Source of the DNA: Prillingera fragicola
Taxonomy: Eukaryota > Basidiomycota > Tremellomycetes > Trichosporonales > Trichosporonaceae
Reading direction: 5' to 3'
DNA length: 64,000 bases
NCBI GenBank assembly: GCA_002335605.1
Contig: BEDY01000002.1
Coordinates: forward strand, 1,674,001 to 1,738,000
Part shown: in pieces, positions 45,612-56,111 of the stretch
How positions within the stretch are numbered: the first letter of the stretch is position 1
Layout of the letters: each line of letters opens with the position of its first letter
Program-made: the position numbers and the translations under genes
The notes under the pieces: generated by a model
Seen by the model: the letters and a program-made list of their open reading frames with translations, nothing else
Databases searched by the model: none
What the model was told of the DNA's origin: nothing

Positions 45612-46341
45612 GATTGCTAGTAGTGGATGAGGGGTATGCAAGAATGAGCGATGGAGGGACAAGAAGAAGGTCCACGTTCAACAGTAGATATACAACGGTG
45701 GCCGGTTAGCTTCTAAGCCGGACTCCCCGGACATCGGCCGCCGCTGAGATTTATCGGGCGAAGCCGAGCCACGCGTTGCACCGTACGCCGAGTTTGGCTG
45801 TGGGCTCTCCCGCCAGGCTGTTCGCTTGCTTTGGCAGGTAATGAGCTTGGCAGTGGCTCATGGGGGATGTCTGCGTGGGCGAACTGTGCAGCCTCCGCGG
45901 CATCTCACCATGTGCCGAAGAGTTGCCGGGAGGCGCAACGGGCACCACCGATCAAGAGCCTCTCCGTTGGCACTGGCATTCACCCAGCATGCGTTTAATA
46001 ATCAGGTGATACACAGAGGCGCTATTTCGCCCACATTTGCCCCAAAGATGGGAGACAAGGGAACAGTTGGCTTGTCAGCAATGCCTTGTGCATGCCACGA
46101 AGATGTTTCTGACGGCAACGACATTGCGCAAGAATGCTGACCGGTGCGGGTAAGGTCGACAGATCCGGACAGCTGCAAACAAGGCTCGCGTGGCATCAGC
46201 ATGACTGTCCTTTATTTAGCCACCCACTTTGTTTCCACGCGACGCACGCACCTCCACACTGACCTCAACTGTCACAGTGTCCTTCGTCACTCGTGGTCTT
46301 ATCAACATCAGTGTCACTGTTGCACCCCTCCTGCCACCGCA
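45612..46341. other. divergent promoter region nitronate monooxygenase / CSN3
   Basis: These 730 bp lie between divergent genes. Short ORFs lack codon bias. No repeats, RNA genes or recognisable operators were found; both promoters should lie here. Confidence 0.45.
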
Positions 46342-48157
46342 ATGGTCGACTCGCATTACTATGACGGCTCTGGTGCTGGTCCTTCCCAGGCCCACCCAGC
46401 CTTTCCTCAGATCCAATCCCTCAACCAGGCGGGCAACCCACAGACAGTCAAGCCGCCACTGCCCAATGACGCGCAAGCGGTCTATGAGCTCATTGCCTCC
46501 CAATCCAGTCTCGCGACCATTCAGCGCACCCTCGTTCCGACTCTGAACGATCTCTGCGATGGTCCTCTGTCGCAGTTTGCGTTCCAAAGCCCCAAGGCTG
46601 CGGACCCGCGGCTGGCTCTGGAGGGCATCAGCCTTTCTGGCGTGACGGACGACCACCTCCGCGCGCAGTCGATTGGCTTTGTCTTTGTTCTGTGAGTGGT
46701 GCCTTTTGATGATATCTAATGTTCTAGGCTTGCTCGTATGACCCGCAGTGGCAAGAACTTCAGCGAGACCCTTGACCTTGCGTTCCGCCTTTGCGCTGTT
46801 GCAGACCCAGCACAGCTTGCCCTTGCGCCCAGTCGTGGTACGTTGTCGAGATATGGAGGCGCATCACTGAACTTGCAGTTACCGAGTTTGCATGGGCCAT
46901 TTTCCGGCTCACCAAGGGCGAGGAGGTGAGACAGTCTTGGAAGCGTGGACTAACAACAGTCTGCTCGTTGGGCGGTAGACGCACTTCACTCGCTGCTCCT
47001 TCGCACTACCCAGGATGCTTGCTTTAACCCTGTTCATGCCGTCTTCCTCGAGGTAAGCGCTTCATTTCTTGCCAGATGCTAACTACAGGCTTGCCTCGTT
47101 GCTCGGGACATTCCTCGCGCCTTTCAAACACTCGACGTCATTTACGTGCACGTCCGTAAAGGAGGTGTCTCCTATCTCGACGTCCTCACCTTCCACCACC
47201 ACGCTGGAACAGTCGCTGCCGCCGCGGGTGACTATGAAAAGGCTACCGACTTCTTCGTCTTCGTGAGTAAGCTCGACACGACGGACAGCTGACAACCAGG
47301 CTGCAGCCATGCCCACGCAGGCTGCATCTGCCATCCAACTTGCTTGTGCAAAGCGTGCTACCCTTTGCGAGCTCCTGCGCAGCGGTAAGCAGGTCCAGTA
47401 CCCCAAAGACACGTCTCGTGGCGTCCTCAACATTGTGGAGAAGGAGAAGGACACGTACATCAAGCTCGCAAAGGCATTCCAGGGTCATGACTGGAAGGCG
47501 GTTTCTGAGGCTGTGAAGCAGGGCGAACCACAGTTCAAGGAGGTGAGATCTGGTGTTTGAAAGGTTGCTTACGGCGAAAGGACTGCAACCGTGGACTCGT
47601 GGACCGCCTTCTGGCATCTATAACCAAGCGTCGTATTCTGAGGCTGCGCAAAGACTACTCTCGTGTCACATTGGAAGAACTCTGCAGCATGGTTTCTGCA
47701 CCCCAGGAAGAGGTCAAAGTCACCATTGAACATCTGGTAACTAGTCATTGTCAGTGCGCCAGCTAACTGTTCAGGTCTCGACCAACGAGATCCGTGCCAC
47801 TATCGACGGGACACCAGAGATTGTCACCTTTATTGAGGACGACGACTATGCGTCGCCAGAGAACATGATCAAGCTGCGCAAGGCGCAGGAGCGGGCCGAG
47901 TGGTTCCTTCGTGACTTGACCGAAGCGAACCGCACCATGGGCCTCAACACGTCTTGGCTGAAGAAGGTGATTAGGAAAGTTGTGACAGTGCTAACGCGCA
48001 ACAGCAAGTCAAGAGCATTGAAGCCAAGGAGAAGACGAACCGGCCAGCCGAGTTCAAGGGCGGATTTGACGACATTACGGGCGGCATGGGCTTGGCCATG
48101 CCTGGAGGAAGCGGAGTGCGTGGCGTGGGCAGTAACCTGGCCGACATTGGATTCTGA
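46342..48157 (+). CDS. CSN3: COP9 signalosome subunit 3 (498 aa)
   Basis: Nine exons: 46342-46691, 46749-46837, 46879-46925, 46960-47052, 47089-47262, 47300-47542, 47581-47736, 47775-47966 and 48005-48157. The COP9 signalosome removes Nedd8 from cullins; Csn3 is one of its PCI scaffold subunits. The N-terminal two thirds are helical repeats (HAVFLEACLVARDIPRAFQTLDV, HAGTVAAAAGDYEKA). The PCI winged-helix part is seen as RRILRLRKDYSRVTLEELCSMVSAPQEEVKVTIEHLVSTNEIRATIDG. The C-terminus is Gly-rich (GGFDDITGGMGLAMPGGSGVRG). Most introns fall between codons. The eIF3 and proteasome-lid PCI proteins are less similar in this pattern, but a search would settle it. Confidence 0.85.
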
Positions 48158-48971
48158 GCTGGATAATACGACCGAGACAAGACAAGAGAAGGAGAGTGTG
48201 CCTAGATATGCCACACAGTGAAGCAACGATGGTTGATTGGGCCGACGAAGCCGACCCTCGACGCAGTCAGCTCAGTGACTCTCCCCGGGGGTCCGGGCGG
48301 CAGTTGTGCGTTCGTGTCGAGCCGCTTAGGCCGATGATAGCACGATGATCGACGGATCAGCGGCACGGCGATCATTTGCGCCCCAGGCAAAAACAGTCGA
48401 GCACAGTTGGTTGTGCCGTAGATGTGTCGGGGCCGGTACGCTCCGACCTGCTGTGCGGCATCCTCCGCACATCCCCAAAGCAGGCGTGCTGCTGCTCGCT
48501 GTTGGAGGAAATAGGCATGAAAGGTGGGGATGCCTAACGCTGGCTGCCAAGGGTCGGGGCTGGTCGGGTATGCTCGGATAGGCGGATTAGGCGTGGTGCC
48601 CCAGCCATGTGCATGTGCGGGTCAGCCAAGTGCCGGGCGAGGGCGCATCGGCGTATCACAGACTGGGTGCCCGCTATGGGTGGCTGCGAGGCGGCAAGGC
48701 GCTGGCGGTGACGCGCTGGATGGTTGACGCGGGGCTCATCCGCCTGGCCGCTGCTGACAGAACACGCGAGACGCCCGGGTGCGTGGGTGGGTGGACTCGA
48801 CAGGAGGAGGCATCCGGTCCCATACCCCCGCGCCCCCCACGTACGCCCAGCGTGCAACTGTCCACGCTGTCGGAAACCGCGCCATAAGAATACACGCATC
48901 TCTTAAACTAGACTCTTCTCTCTCTCTCTCCTCCTCTATACTCTTTTACCAAACACACACATTTGCCCAAA
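48158..48971. other. intergenic region upstream of highly biased gene at 48972
   Basis: These 814 bp lie between two plus-strand genes. The last 70 bp (48910-48970) form a CT-dinucleotide run followed by ACACACA and CCCAAA before the ATG, a leader typical of strongly expressed fungal genes. No other element was recognised. Confidence 0.5.
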
Positions 48972-50341
48972 ATGCCCCAGCCTCCTCTCGACATTCACAA
49001 GTACTTTACCGCCAAGCTTCCTCACATCCATGAGAAGTACCCCCCGGGCACTGGCGGTACTGGACCTCGCTCCGAGTGGCCCGAGGGCACCCTCAAGGGT
49101 GTCGAAGTTGTCGACGACTTTGACTCCAAGGTCAAGCAGTGTACGTACATGACGACGTGGACGGGGACGGGGACGCCGAGTAAACCGTCCTCGTCCACGC
49201 CACGCTGGTCAATGACGAAATGTCACGCTGACGAGGCAGACTTTGAGCAGCTTCCCAAGGAGCTCATCTACCCCGAGCCCTACCACAAGTACCCCAAGAC
49301 CGTGCAGGTCGCCAACGACCTCCCGGATGACTTCCGCACGTCGCAGGACCTCTCCAAGGGTGAGTACGAGGACAATGCCGGATCGACCTCCGTCACGGCC
49401 CGGTCGAGTGCGGGGCAAAGGGTAGTGATGCGGAGGTGGCGCGCTTAGCATCCGAGCCGGTGTCCACAACGTGCTAACATTGTCACAGCCCTCACCACCC
49501 TTCCCCTCGCGGCCATTGCTTCGGTTCTGACCGCGCTTGAGGGTGGACCCCAGGGTTACCTTAGCAACCGCCGCGTCGACGCCGCCGGCTACGAGTCGGA
49601 CGGCGGTGAGGAGGACCTCTCCAAGCAGCCCCGCGACGACTCGAAGGCTTGGGCCTGGCGCTACTCCAAGTCGCCCCAGGGTGAGTTTGTGATTTGCAGG
49701 CAGCACAGACTCGGCGCTGTATCGAGTCTGTGCTCCGCGGTGCCTCTGCAAAAAAGTCGCTAACCTCTTCTCCAGGTTCCCCTGAGCTTCTCCTCGTCAA
49801 GGGCGAGTCGAACGACGTCAACATGGTTGTCCGTACCATCAACTCGTCTGCCTTTACCGAGGCCGACTGGGCCGAGTTTGCCGTGACTGGTCCTTACCAG
49901 TACACCACCAAGAACAAGGCTTCGTGGTACTGGTCGCGTACCTGGGGTGCCTGCAAGCGCCTCGACACTCGCTTCTGGGTCCTCACCGACTGGCAGCGCT
50001 GGGTCTTTGGCTGCTTTGACAAGGACGAGAGCCACGGTTGGGTCTCGCCCATCATGCCCTACGACGCGAGCGACCCCACCATCCTCGCCACTCTCTTCTA
50101 CTGGGCCCAGTCGTCCAAGGGCGAGAAGGGTGCCTTTGCCCGCGACCCCAAGGACGTCTCTGGCCTCCCCGCTCTCTTCCCCGCCAACCCCGCTCGTCGT
50201 GTTTCGATCTCGGGCCACAAGCCCAAGGTTCGCGACATCAACGCCCCCAAGAAGGCCAACGAGTCGGACGTGAGTTTACAACTGTTACAGAGGTGGGGCT
50301 ATTGCTGACAATGACAGATTGAGGAGTCGGACGCCGAGTAA
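48972..50341 (+). CDS. unrecognised, probably very highly expressed protein (332 aa)
   Basis: Five exons: 48972-49140, 49240-49359, 49489-49680, 49776-50269 and 50318-50341. The introns (99, 129, 95 and 48 bp) are mostly long for this genome and three have hairpins. Codons end in C or G almost without exception, the strongest bias in the window, and a CT-rich leader precedes the ATG. The protein starts MPQPPLDIHKYFTAKLPHIHEKYPPG, is Pro/Asp-rich early, and has a Trp-rich central part (KAWAWRYSKSPQ; ASWYWSRTW; RFWVLTDWQRWVFGCFDKDESHGWVSPIMPYD). It ends ANESDIEESDAE. I do not recognise a family; no signal peptide or membrane segment is visible, so it is likely cytosolic. Translation factor or metabolic enzyme identities were considered without support. 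Confidence 0.8.
49156..49199 (+). repeat. inverted repeat (hairpin) inside intron 1 of the 48972 gene
   Basis: Arms 49156-49170 and 49185-49199 can pair over 15 bp with one G-U pair, leaving a 14-nt loop. It lies between donor and branch site, so folding would shorten the effective intron. Confidence 0.8.
49702..49734 (+). repeat. perfect inverted repeat inside intron 3 of the 48972 gene
   Basis: Arms AGCACAGACTCG (49702-49713) and its exact complement at 49723-49734 enclose a 9-nt loop. The hairpin sits in the middle of the 95-bp intron. Confidence 0.9.
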
Positions 50342-50488
50342 AGTGCCAGCCTGCGCGCACAGAGCATGACAGAGAATCAGGAAGATGTATGGAGATACGA
50401 CAACTATGGCATGTGAATGTATTACGTTGTTCCAGAATCCGGGGCGCGTAAAATGCTAATGCTCTGTGACATGATATGCTAACAATTC

Positions 50489-52970
50489 CTACGCAACAGC
50501 ACGGTGCGAGCGCAGACAGCGCCCCACACCCTCGATGGCCTGCGCGACCCACTCAGTCTCCTCTCCGCCGTTCACCAGCCCAGCAACGACTCCACCGACC
50601 AACGAGTCACCCGCCCCCGTCGAGCTCACAATCTCATCAGCTCCAATGACAGGCGCGGGATAGTGGGTCAACACAAGCCACTGCCCAGCAAGCTCTCCGG
50701 AGGGAACACGGTGCGCGACGCCACTGCCAACCTCGGGCCGGTCCTTCTGCACCCTCAAATGCAGCACGCCGGCCGCACCAGCCTTGAGCCAAAACCCGCC
50801 CACCCACGGCATGGTGGCTACCATTTTCGTGACGACGCCAGAACGAATCCACGCGCCGGAGCGGTTGGACAGGGCCTCGACGCCGGCGCGCCAGTCGGCT
50901 TGCAGACCGAGAGCGTTTACGAATGCCCAGCCGCGCCCGTCGTCGTCGTCCTCTGTCAGCGCCGTGTAGAGCGCGTCCAGCTCGAGTTCGTTCGGGGACA
51001 GGTAGGTGAGTGCCCTTGGGTGTGCGCGGAGGGCGGGGAGGAGGCGGGCGAGCTTGGGCGTAGAGGTCGGATCGCTGAATGCTGCGACGCCATGCTCGGC
51101 GCAGGCTGCGAGCAGGGAGGTGATGGTGGCTGCGAGCAGGTTGCAATCAAACACCACCATGCGGGGCTTGGTCTCTGCGATGCGCTGGGCAACTATGTCG
51201 CCGCTAATAGTCTCGACAATGCCCATGTCTGCTACGCCGCCGACGAGGTCGCCGTCATGCTCAAGGACGAGGCTGCACACTGCCGTGGAGCCAGGGGCAG
51301 TCACGAGGCCGTCGGTGCGCAGCCCGGCGCCAGTCATCTCGAGCTTGAGAAGCGTGCCGAACGTATCTGTGCCGGCGGCACCAGCTGCAGGGTCGGCGTC
51401 TGGCGTGTCTGGAATCGCAGCTGCGCCAATCGCCGAGATAAGCTGCACCGCTCCGGCTGGAAGAAGGTTCTGAGCTGCTTCGGCGATGTTACGGCCAACG
51501 CCACCGGGCGTCACCGAGACCCTCCCTGGAGTGGTCGTGCGTGGAACAATGGCGCCGGGTGTCTTGGATGTGAGGTCGATGGCGGCAGAACCAAACACTA
51601 GGACTGTAGGCTTGGGGAGAGGGATGGACTGTGTGGGCTGTGTGGGCTCAGCTGGGGGTTGAGTAGACGGTTTAGTCGTCACTGCCGACGGCACGTAAGC
51701 TGAAGGCGATGCATTCGTCAGGCGCGCGACTTCTTTGGCTACCTGCGCGCCAATGTGGGCATTGTTCTCGATGAGCTTGATGTCTGTTGGTCAGCCAGAG
51801 GCTACAGCTGGTGTGACTCACTAAGTTCCAGGGCTGAGCCCTTGGTGAGCTCACCAACGCGCTTGAGAAGCCAAGGGGTGACTTCCTTGCCACGTTTGTC
51901 AATACCCTGCTCGACGCTCTCGCGCACGGCCTGTTCAACGGCAATTTGGACAGCGTTGCCGCGCTCAGCGTACTCAGCAGGAATGGGAACTGCTAGGAGT
52001 GTGCTCAGAGGCGAGGGCAGCGTCAGTCCCGTGTCTGTACCATCAGCATGAATGGGAGCATTGGAGACTCACGAGCCACCGCTGCTGCCTCGGCAATGGT
52101 GCCCACGCGCCAGGGCGACTGGCATCCCGAGCTTGGCGAGTAGAAAGCCGGAAAGTCGGGCTTGTCGCCATAGGTTGCAACACACACACCCTGGGTTTCA
52201 AGAACTTCAAGCGTACGGGGAATGTCGAGAATGCTCTTGGCTCCTGCACAGACAACCATCATGGGCTAGAGTGTCAGCGTCAGGTCGCCTGGGTGGAGCT
52301 CACAGTGCGGCCAAGCTCGATCAAGTCGGCAGAAATGTCCATGCCTGTCGTTAACTGGGGCCCTCACCTGCTACGCACTGTCTTCGGCACCACGATGCAC
52401 TCCGCCAATACCACCGGTGACAAATGATTGAATGCCAACGCTCGACGCAATCACCATGGTACCGGCGACTGTTGTTCCACCAGCGCGGCGAAGGGCAAGA
52501 GCAGGCGCCATGTCCCGCCTTGACACCTTGACAGCTGGCGCGGTACGCACAGTCGCAGGGTCAGCAAGTGCCCCCAGCTCTGCCTGAGTCAAACCAACGA
52601 CTACATTGCCGTCAAGCAGAGCAATCGTTGCAGGCACTGCGCCATGCGAGCGGATAATACTCTCAAGCGACTTGGCCGTGGTCAGGTTCGTGGGGTATGG
52701 CATGCCTAGAGATCAGCCCAAGTTGCGAGGAGCCCCCAGCCCACCTACCATGAGTCACGATGGCTGTCTCGAGCGCAACGACTGCGGTACCCGTCTCGAG
52801 TGCGTGCTCAACTTCGTCTGAAACAACGAGTCGCCCGTTCTGTTGTTAGCTCGTGTTCAACTGCCTTCCCTCACCCATCGCCGACGCGCCTCAGCGAGCG
52901 AGCTAGCTGCACGCGAGGAGGTTGCTCCTGCGACTCGACGGTGCCATGCGGGCACGGCACGACGCAGCAT
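50489..52970 (-). CDS. bifunctional pseudouridine-5'-phosphate glycosidase / pseudouridine kinase, probably mitochondrial (751 aa)
   Basis: Seven exons in transcript order: 52970-52875, 52839-52749, 52705-52379, 52344-52304, 52265-52073, 52034-51822 and 51783-50489. The N-terminal domain (residues about 33-340) is PsuG, splitting pseudouridine 5'-phosphate to uracil and ribose 5-phosphate: VVALETAIVTHGMPYPTN, TGGIGGVHRGAEDSMDISADL, VVCAGAKSILDIPRTLE. The C-terminal domain (about 375-751) is a PfkB/ribokinase-type PsuK: VFGSAAIDLTSK, GGVGRNIAEAA, and the anion-hole/base motif STGAGDSLVGG. Together they degrade pseudouridine from RNA turnover. Exon 1 encodes 32 residues, MLRRAVPAWHRRVAGATSS..., with Arg and Ser but no acid until Glu27, a mitochondrial-type presequence. 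Starting at the internal ORF at 51694 would give only the kinase and is rejected. Confidence 0.92.
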
Positions 52971-53403
52971 GATGGATTGCGAGAAAGGGTATGCTGGTGA
53001 TGTGCTATGCAGTGATTGTGATTTTGCCACCGAAGCTGCAGGCAGGCTACTCGACGCCCCTTGTGAATCGGCGGATCTGGTGATATCTGCGTTTGGACAA
53101 TGGGGGCGCAGGCTCCAGGGGCGCAGTGGGTTTCGCACCCAAATCTATTCTTCCGTGTGCAAGTTCGACTCTCGCTCAAGTCGTCTGATTTTAAATCTCT
53201 CCCACATTCACATTCACAGCAACAAACCTCCACTGTTGCCATCCACTCTATCAACAAACCTCTTTACAACATAGAAGCTAGTGACTCCTCGCCCACTCTG
53301 CCAGCATCAAAGTGCCCTGTGCTCTGATTCCCTTGCTCGGCAAACAACCCTACTCTCAACAACGGCTCCTCGACTTGCACGAGTCGTCTGAGCTATCAAC
53401 AAC
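52971..53403. other. divergent promoter region pseudouridine enzyme / BRF1
   Basis: These 433 bp lie between divergent starts. Sequence 53161-53175 slightly resembles a Pol III B box but no tRNA folds around it. CA-rich leader precedes BRF1. Confidence 0.45.
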
Positions 53404-55694
53404 ATGCCGCCACCAGTGAGTGGCTCCTCCCTGGCTGCCATAGATCATACTGACCTGTCGTAGCGAGTCTGCCCAGGATGTCACGGGACGGATATCGCGA
53501 CTGACTACTCGGCGGGAACCGTAGTGTAAGTGGGACGCCCGTGCAGTGGTCGTGCGCGCCCCGCTGACCCCGCAGATGCCAGAACTGTGGTATTGAACTC
53601 GAGCAGGGCATTCTCGTGTCCGAGATTGGCTTTGCTGAGGGCTCTGGTGGACGTGTTCATGTTCAAGGAACCTTTGTGTCGCACCACTCCAGTAAGTCGT
53701 TTTCCCAGCTCCCCATCGTTGTGTGTGTCGTTGCGCCTCGATGTAGCCAGACATGTCTCGCACCAACCGGCCCCTGAACCTCGCTAACCGTGCACAGCGG
53801 GCATTGGTGGCTTCCGTGGTAGTGGCCCGTCGTCCGAAAACATCAAGGAGGAGGGCCGCAAGCGCATCCAGCTCATCTGCAGCCAGATGGGTATTCTGCC
53901 ATCGGTGCAGCGTGGTGCTCAGCGATTCTACTCGCTTGCCGTCGACAACAAGTTCAACCGTGGCCGCCGTACAGACTATGTGGTCGCCAGCTGCATCTAC
54001 CTCTACAGTCGCTTTGAGAAGGATGCCCTCATGCTAATCGACTTTAGCGAGCGTTTACAGGTGGGTATTCTTAGCCAACTGGCCGCTGACAACACAGATC
54101 AACGTGTACGAACTTGGCGCCACATATCTCAAGCTCCGCAACACTCTCATGCTGGACCAAATCCTGCCTGAGATTGACCCAGCCGTCTACAATATTCGCT
54201 TTGCCAACCGTCTCGACTTTGGCAACAAGGCCAGCGTCGTCGCCCGTGATGCGTCGCGTTTAATTAAGCGTTTCAAGGCCGACTGGATGACGGCTGGCCG
54301 TCGCCCCGCCGGTATTTGTGGCGCGTGTTTGGTGATTGCCGCTCGCATGAGTGACTTTCTGCGCACGCCCGAAGAGGTCGCACAGGTTGTCAAGGTCTCG
54401 CCATTGACGATCAAGAAGCGTCTGGTCGAGTTTGCGCAGACCTCGGCAGCCACCAAGACTGTCGAGGAGTGGCGCTCTCTCACCGACGCGGACCTCGAGG
54501 CACCGGACGACGCCGAGCTTCCTCCTATCATGAAGAAGCAAAAGCTCAAGCAGGAGCAGGTCAAGCGCGAGCGCGAACTGGAAGGCGAGGACGAAGAGGA
54601 GGCTGCGAGCGAGGCAGGCGAGGCACCACGCAAGCGACGCCGCCATGACGATGAGGCCGCCAAGCGCGCACTGGCAGAGGCTACCGAGGGTATAGAGCCG
54701 CCTTCAGAGGGAAACGACGACGAGGATGAGAGCATGGACGCGCTGGCCAAGGAGGACTATGTGGATGACCTGCAAAAGGCAGGCGACAACTCGGACGAGG
54801 CGCTTGCACAACGTGCTCGCGAGCGCAAGCAGCTCATGGCGAGCCTCAAGGGCGCCGACGGCCAGGACCTGAACGACGAGGAGCTCATAGGCATAGCCGA
54901 CGAGGACGCCAAGGAGGACAACGACGAAGAGGACGACGGCGATGCTGCTGCTACGTTTGCGGGTGGCTTCCGCGAGATACCGCTGCCCAAGGACTGGAAC
55001 GACAAGCAGGCGGTGTATGCCTACATTGAAGAGCACTTTTTCGGTGACGAGGACGCCCTCTACGGCGGCAACCAGGCAGCGATGCAGGAGCGCATCGACC
55101 GGTGGCTGCAGGGCCGTACCCCCGAGGAAGTCATTGGCGAGATGCGCCGCGTCGAGTGGGCTCGCCACGAGCGCGAGTGGAACGCCAAGCACGAGCGTGA
55201 GGAGCAGTTTGACGACCTGGACGACGACGAGCTTGATCAATACTGGGTCATGGACGACGACGAGCGTCACGCGCGCGCGCGCATGTGGCTGTCGCACAAC
55301 TCCAAGTGGCTCGAGGAGGACAAGGAACGCCAGGAGCGCAAGGCCGCGTACAACAAGGCCCGTGGTATCGACCCCAACAAGCCCAAGCAGCCCAAGAAGC
55401 GCCGCAACGCCCAGAACCAGCGCAAGGGCCCATTCACCTCTGCGCGCGAGGCCATCGACTCGTTTGCTACCCAAAAGAAGTTTTCGTCACGTATCAACAT
55501 GGACGCTATCCGTCGTCTTGGGCCGCTCGACGACAGTCCCGAGCTGCCCGAGGGTCTCGAGACTATGCCCGAGTACGACGACGAGAAGGACGAGGGTGAG
55601 TTTGACTCGGCAGTGGCAGGGGATATAATGGCTGACATAGTTCACAGGAGATGAGAAATACGACGAGAAGTATGATGAGAAGTACGACGAGTGA
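53404..55694 (+). CDS. BRF1: RNA polymerase III initiation factor TFIIIB subunit Brf1 (665 aa)
   Basis: Six exons: 53404-53415 (12 nt), 53464-53525, 53576-53691, 53798-54060, 54098-55595 and 55648-55694. Brf1 bridges TFIIIC, TBP and Pol III at tRNA and 5S genes. The zinc ribbon is C7-x2-C10-x15-C26-x2-C29 (CPGC ... CQNC), assembled over two introns. Two TFIIB-like cyclin repeats follow (SQMGILPSVQRGAQRFYSLA ... ; DASRLIKRFKADWMTAGRRPAGICGACLVIAARM). After an acidic, Lys-rich linker comes the Brf1 C-terminal homology block that binds TBP (ERIDRWLQGRTPEEVIGEM ... DDDELDQYWVMDDDE). The end is a repeated DEKY tract (DEKYDEKYDEKYDE). The 106-bp third intron is unusually long. Confidence 0.95.
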
Positions 55695-56111
55695 GAGACA
55701 TGCTGTAGGCAGGGTGCCTGTAGATTCTAGAGAGGCTACTGTAATTTTCATCACTGTACTTTGTGTAGTATAGCGGGCGTCGTCATGCATGAGCCGTGCG
55801 ATGTGTGCTGCTGGCCACTGGTGGCCATCGCATGAACAATTCCAGGTGCTCAGCCATTCCTTAGATCTGAGATCCTGTTAATTAAATAGCCCTTCGGATC
55901 TCGGCTTTGCAAGCCATCGTAATGAAAATCAGGCACGTTATAAGTCCGACGCGTTGTAAACGAGCCAACCAACCGGGAATCTCGTACAGTCAAGTAGGGT
56001 TATAGTCAAGTAGGGTTATGCATGTACTGAGTCTATCAATGAAGGTGTATAAAATGTATGTATTGCCTAATGGCACGAGTAGGGCACCATTGCGCACAGC
56101 GTCCGTGTAGC
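55695..56111. other. convergent intergenic region with short tandem repeat
   Basis: These 417 bp hold the 3' regions of two convergent genes. The stretch is AT-rich, with a TTAATTAA site near 55878 and a 16-bp tandem duplication at 55988-56019. Confidence 0.5.
55988..56019 (+). repeat. 16-bp tandem duplication (AGTCAAGTAGGGTTAT x2)
   Basis: Two perfect adjacent copies. Each holds TAGGGTTA, which resembles telomere-type boxes but is far too short to be telomeric. Confidence 0.85.

Noticed and set aside
50504..51601. 365-aa plus-strand frame across the pseudouridine kinase part
   Set aside because: Antisense shadow; the minus strand has full PfkB motifs.
50489..51694. Stand-alone PfkB kinase gene starting at 51694
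   Set aside because: Upstream exons splice in phase into it and supply a complete PsuG domain; the internal ATG is not a gene start.
53090..53185. Possible tRNA ending near 53185 (AGTTCGACTCTCG followed by TTTT)
   Set aside because: The T-arm stem has a mismatch and no matching acceptor strand or A box lies at the right distance upstream.
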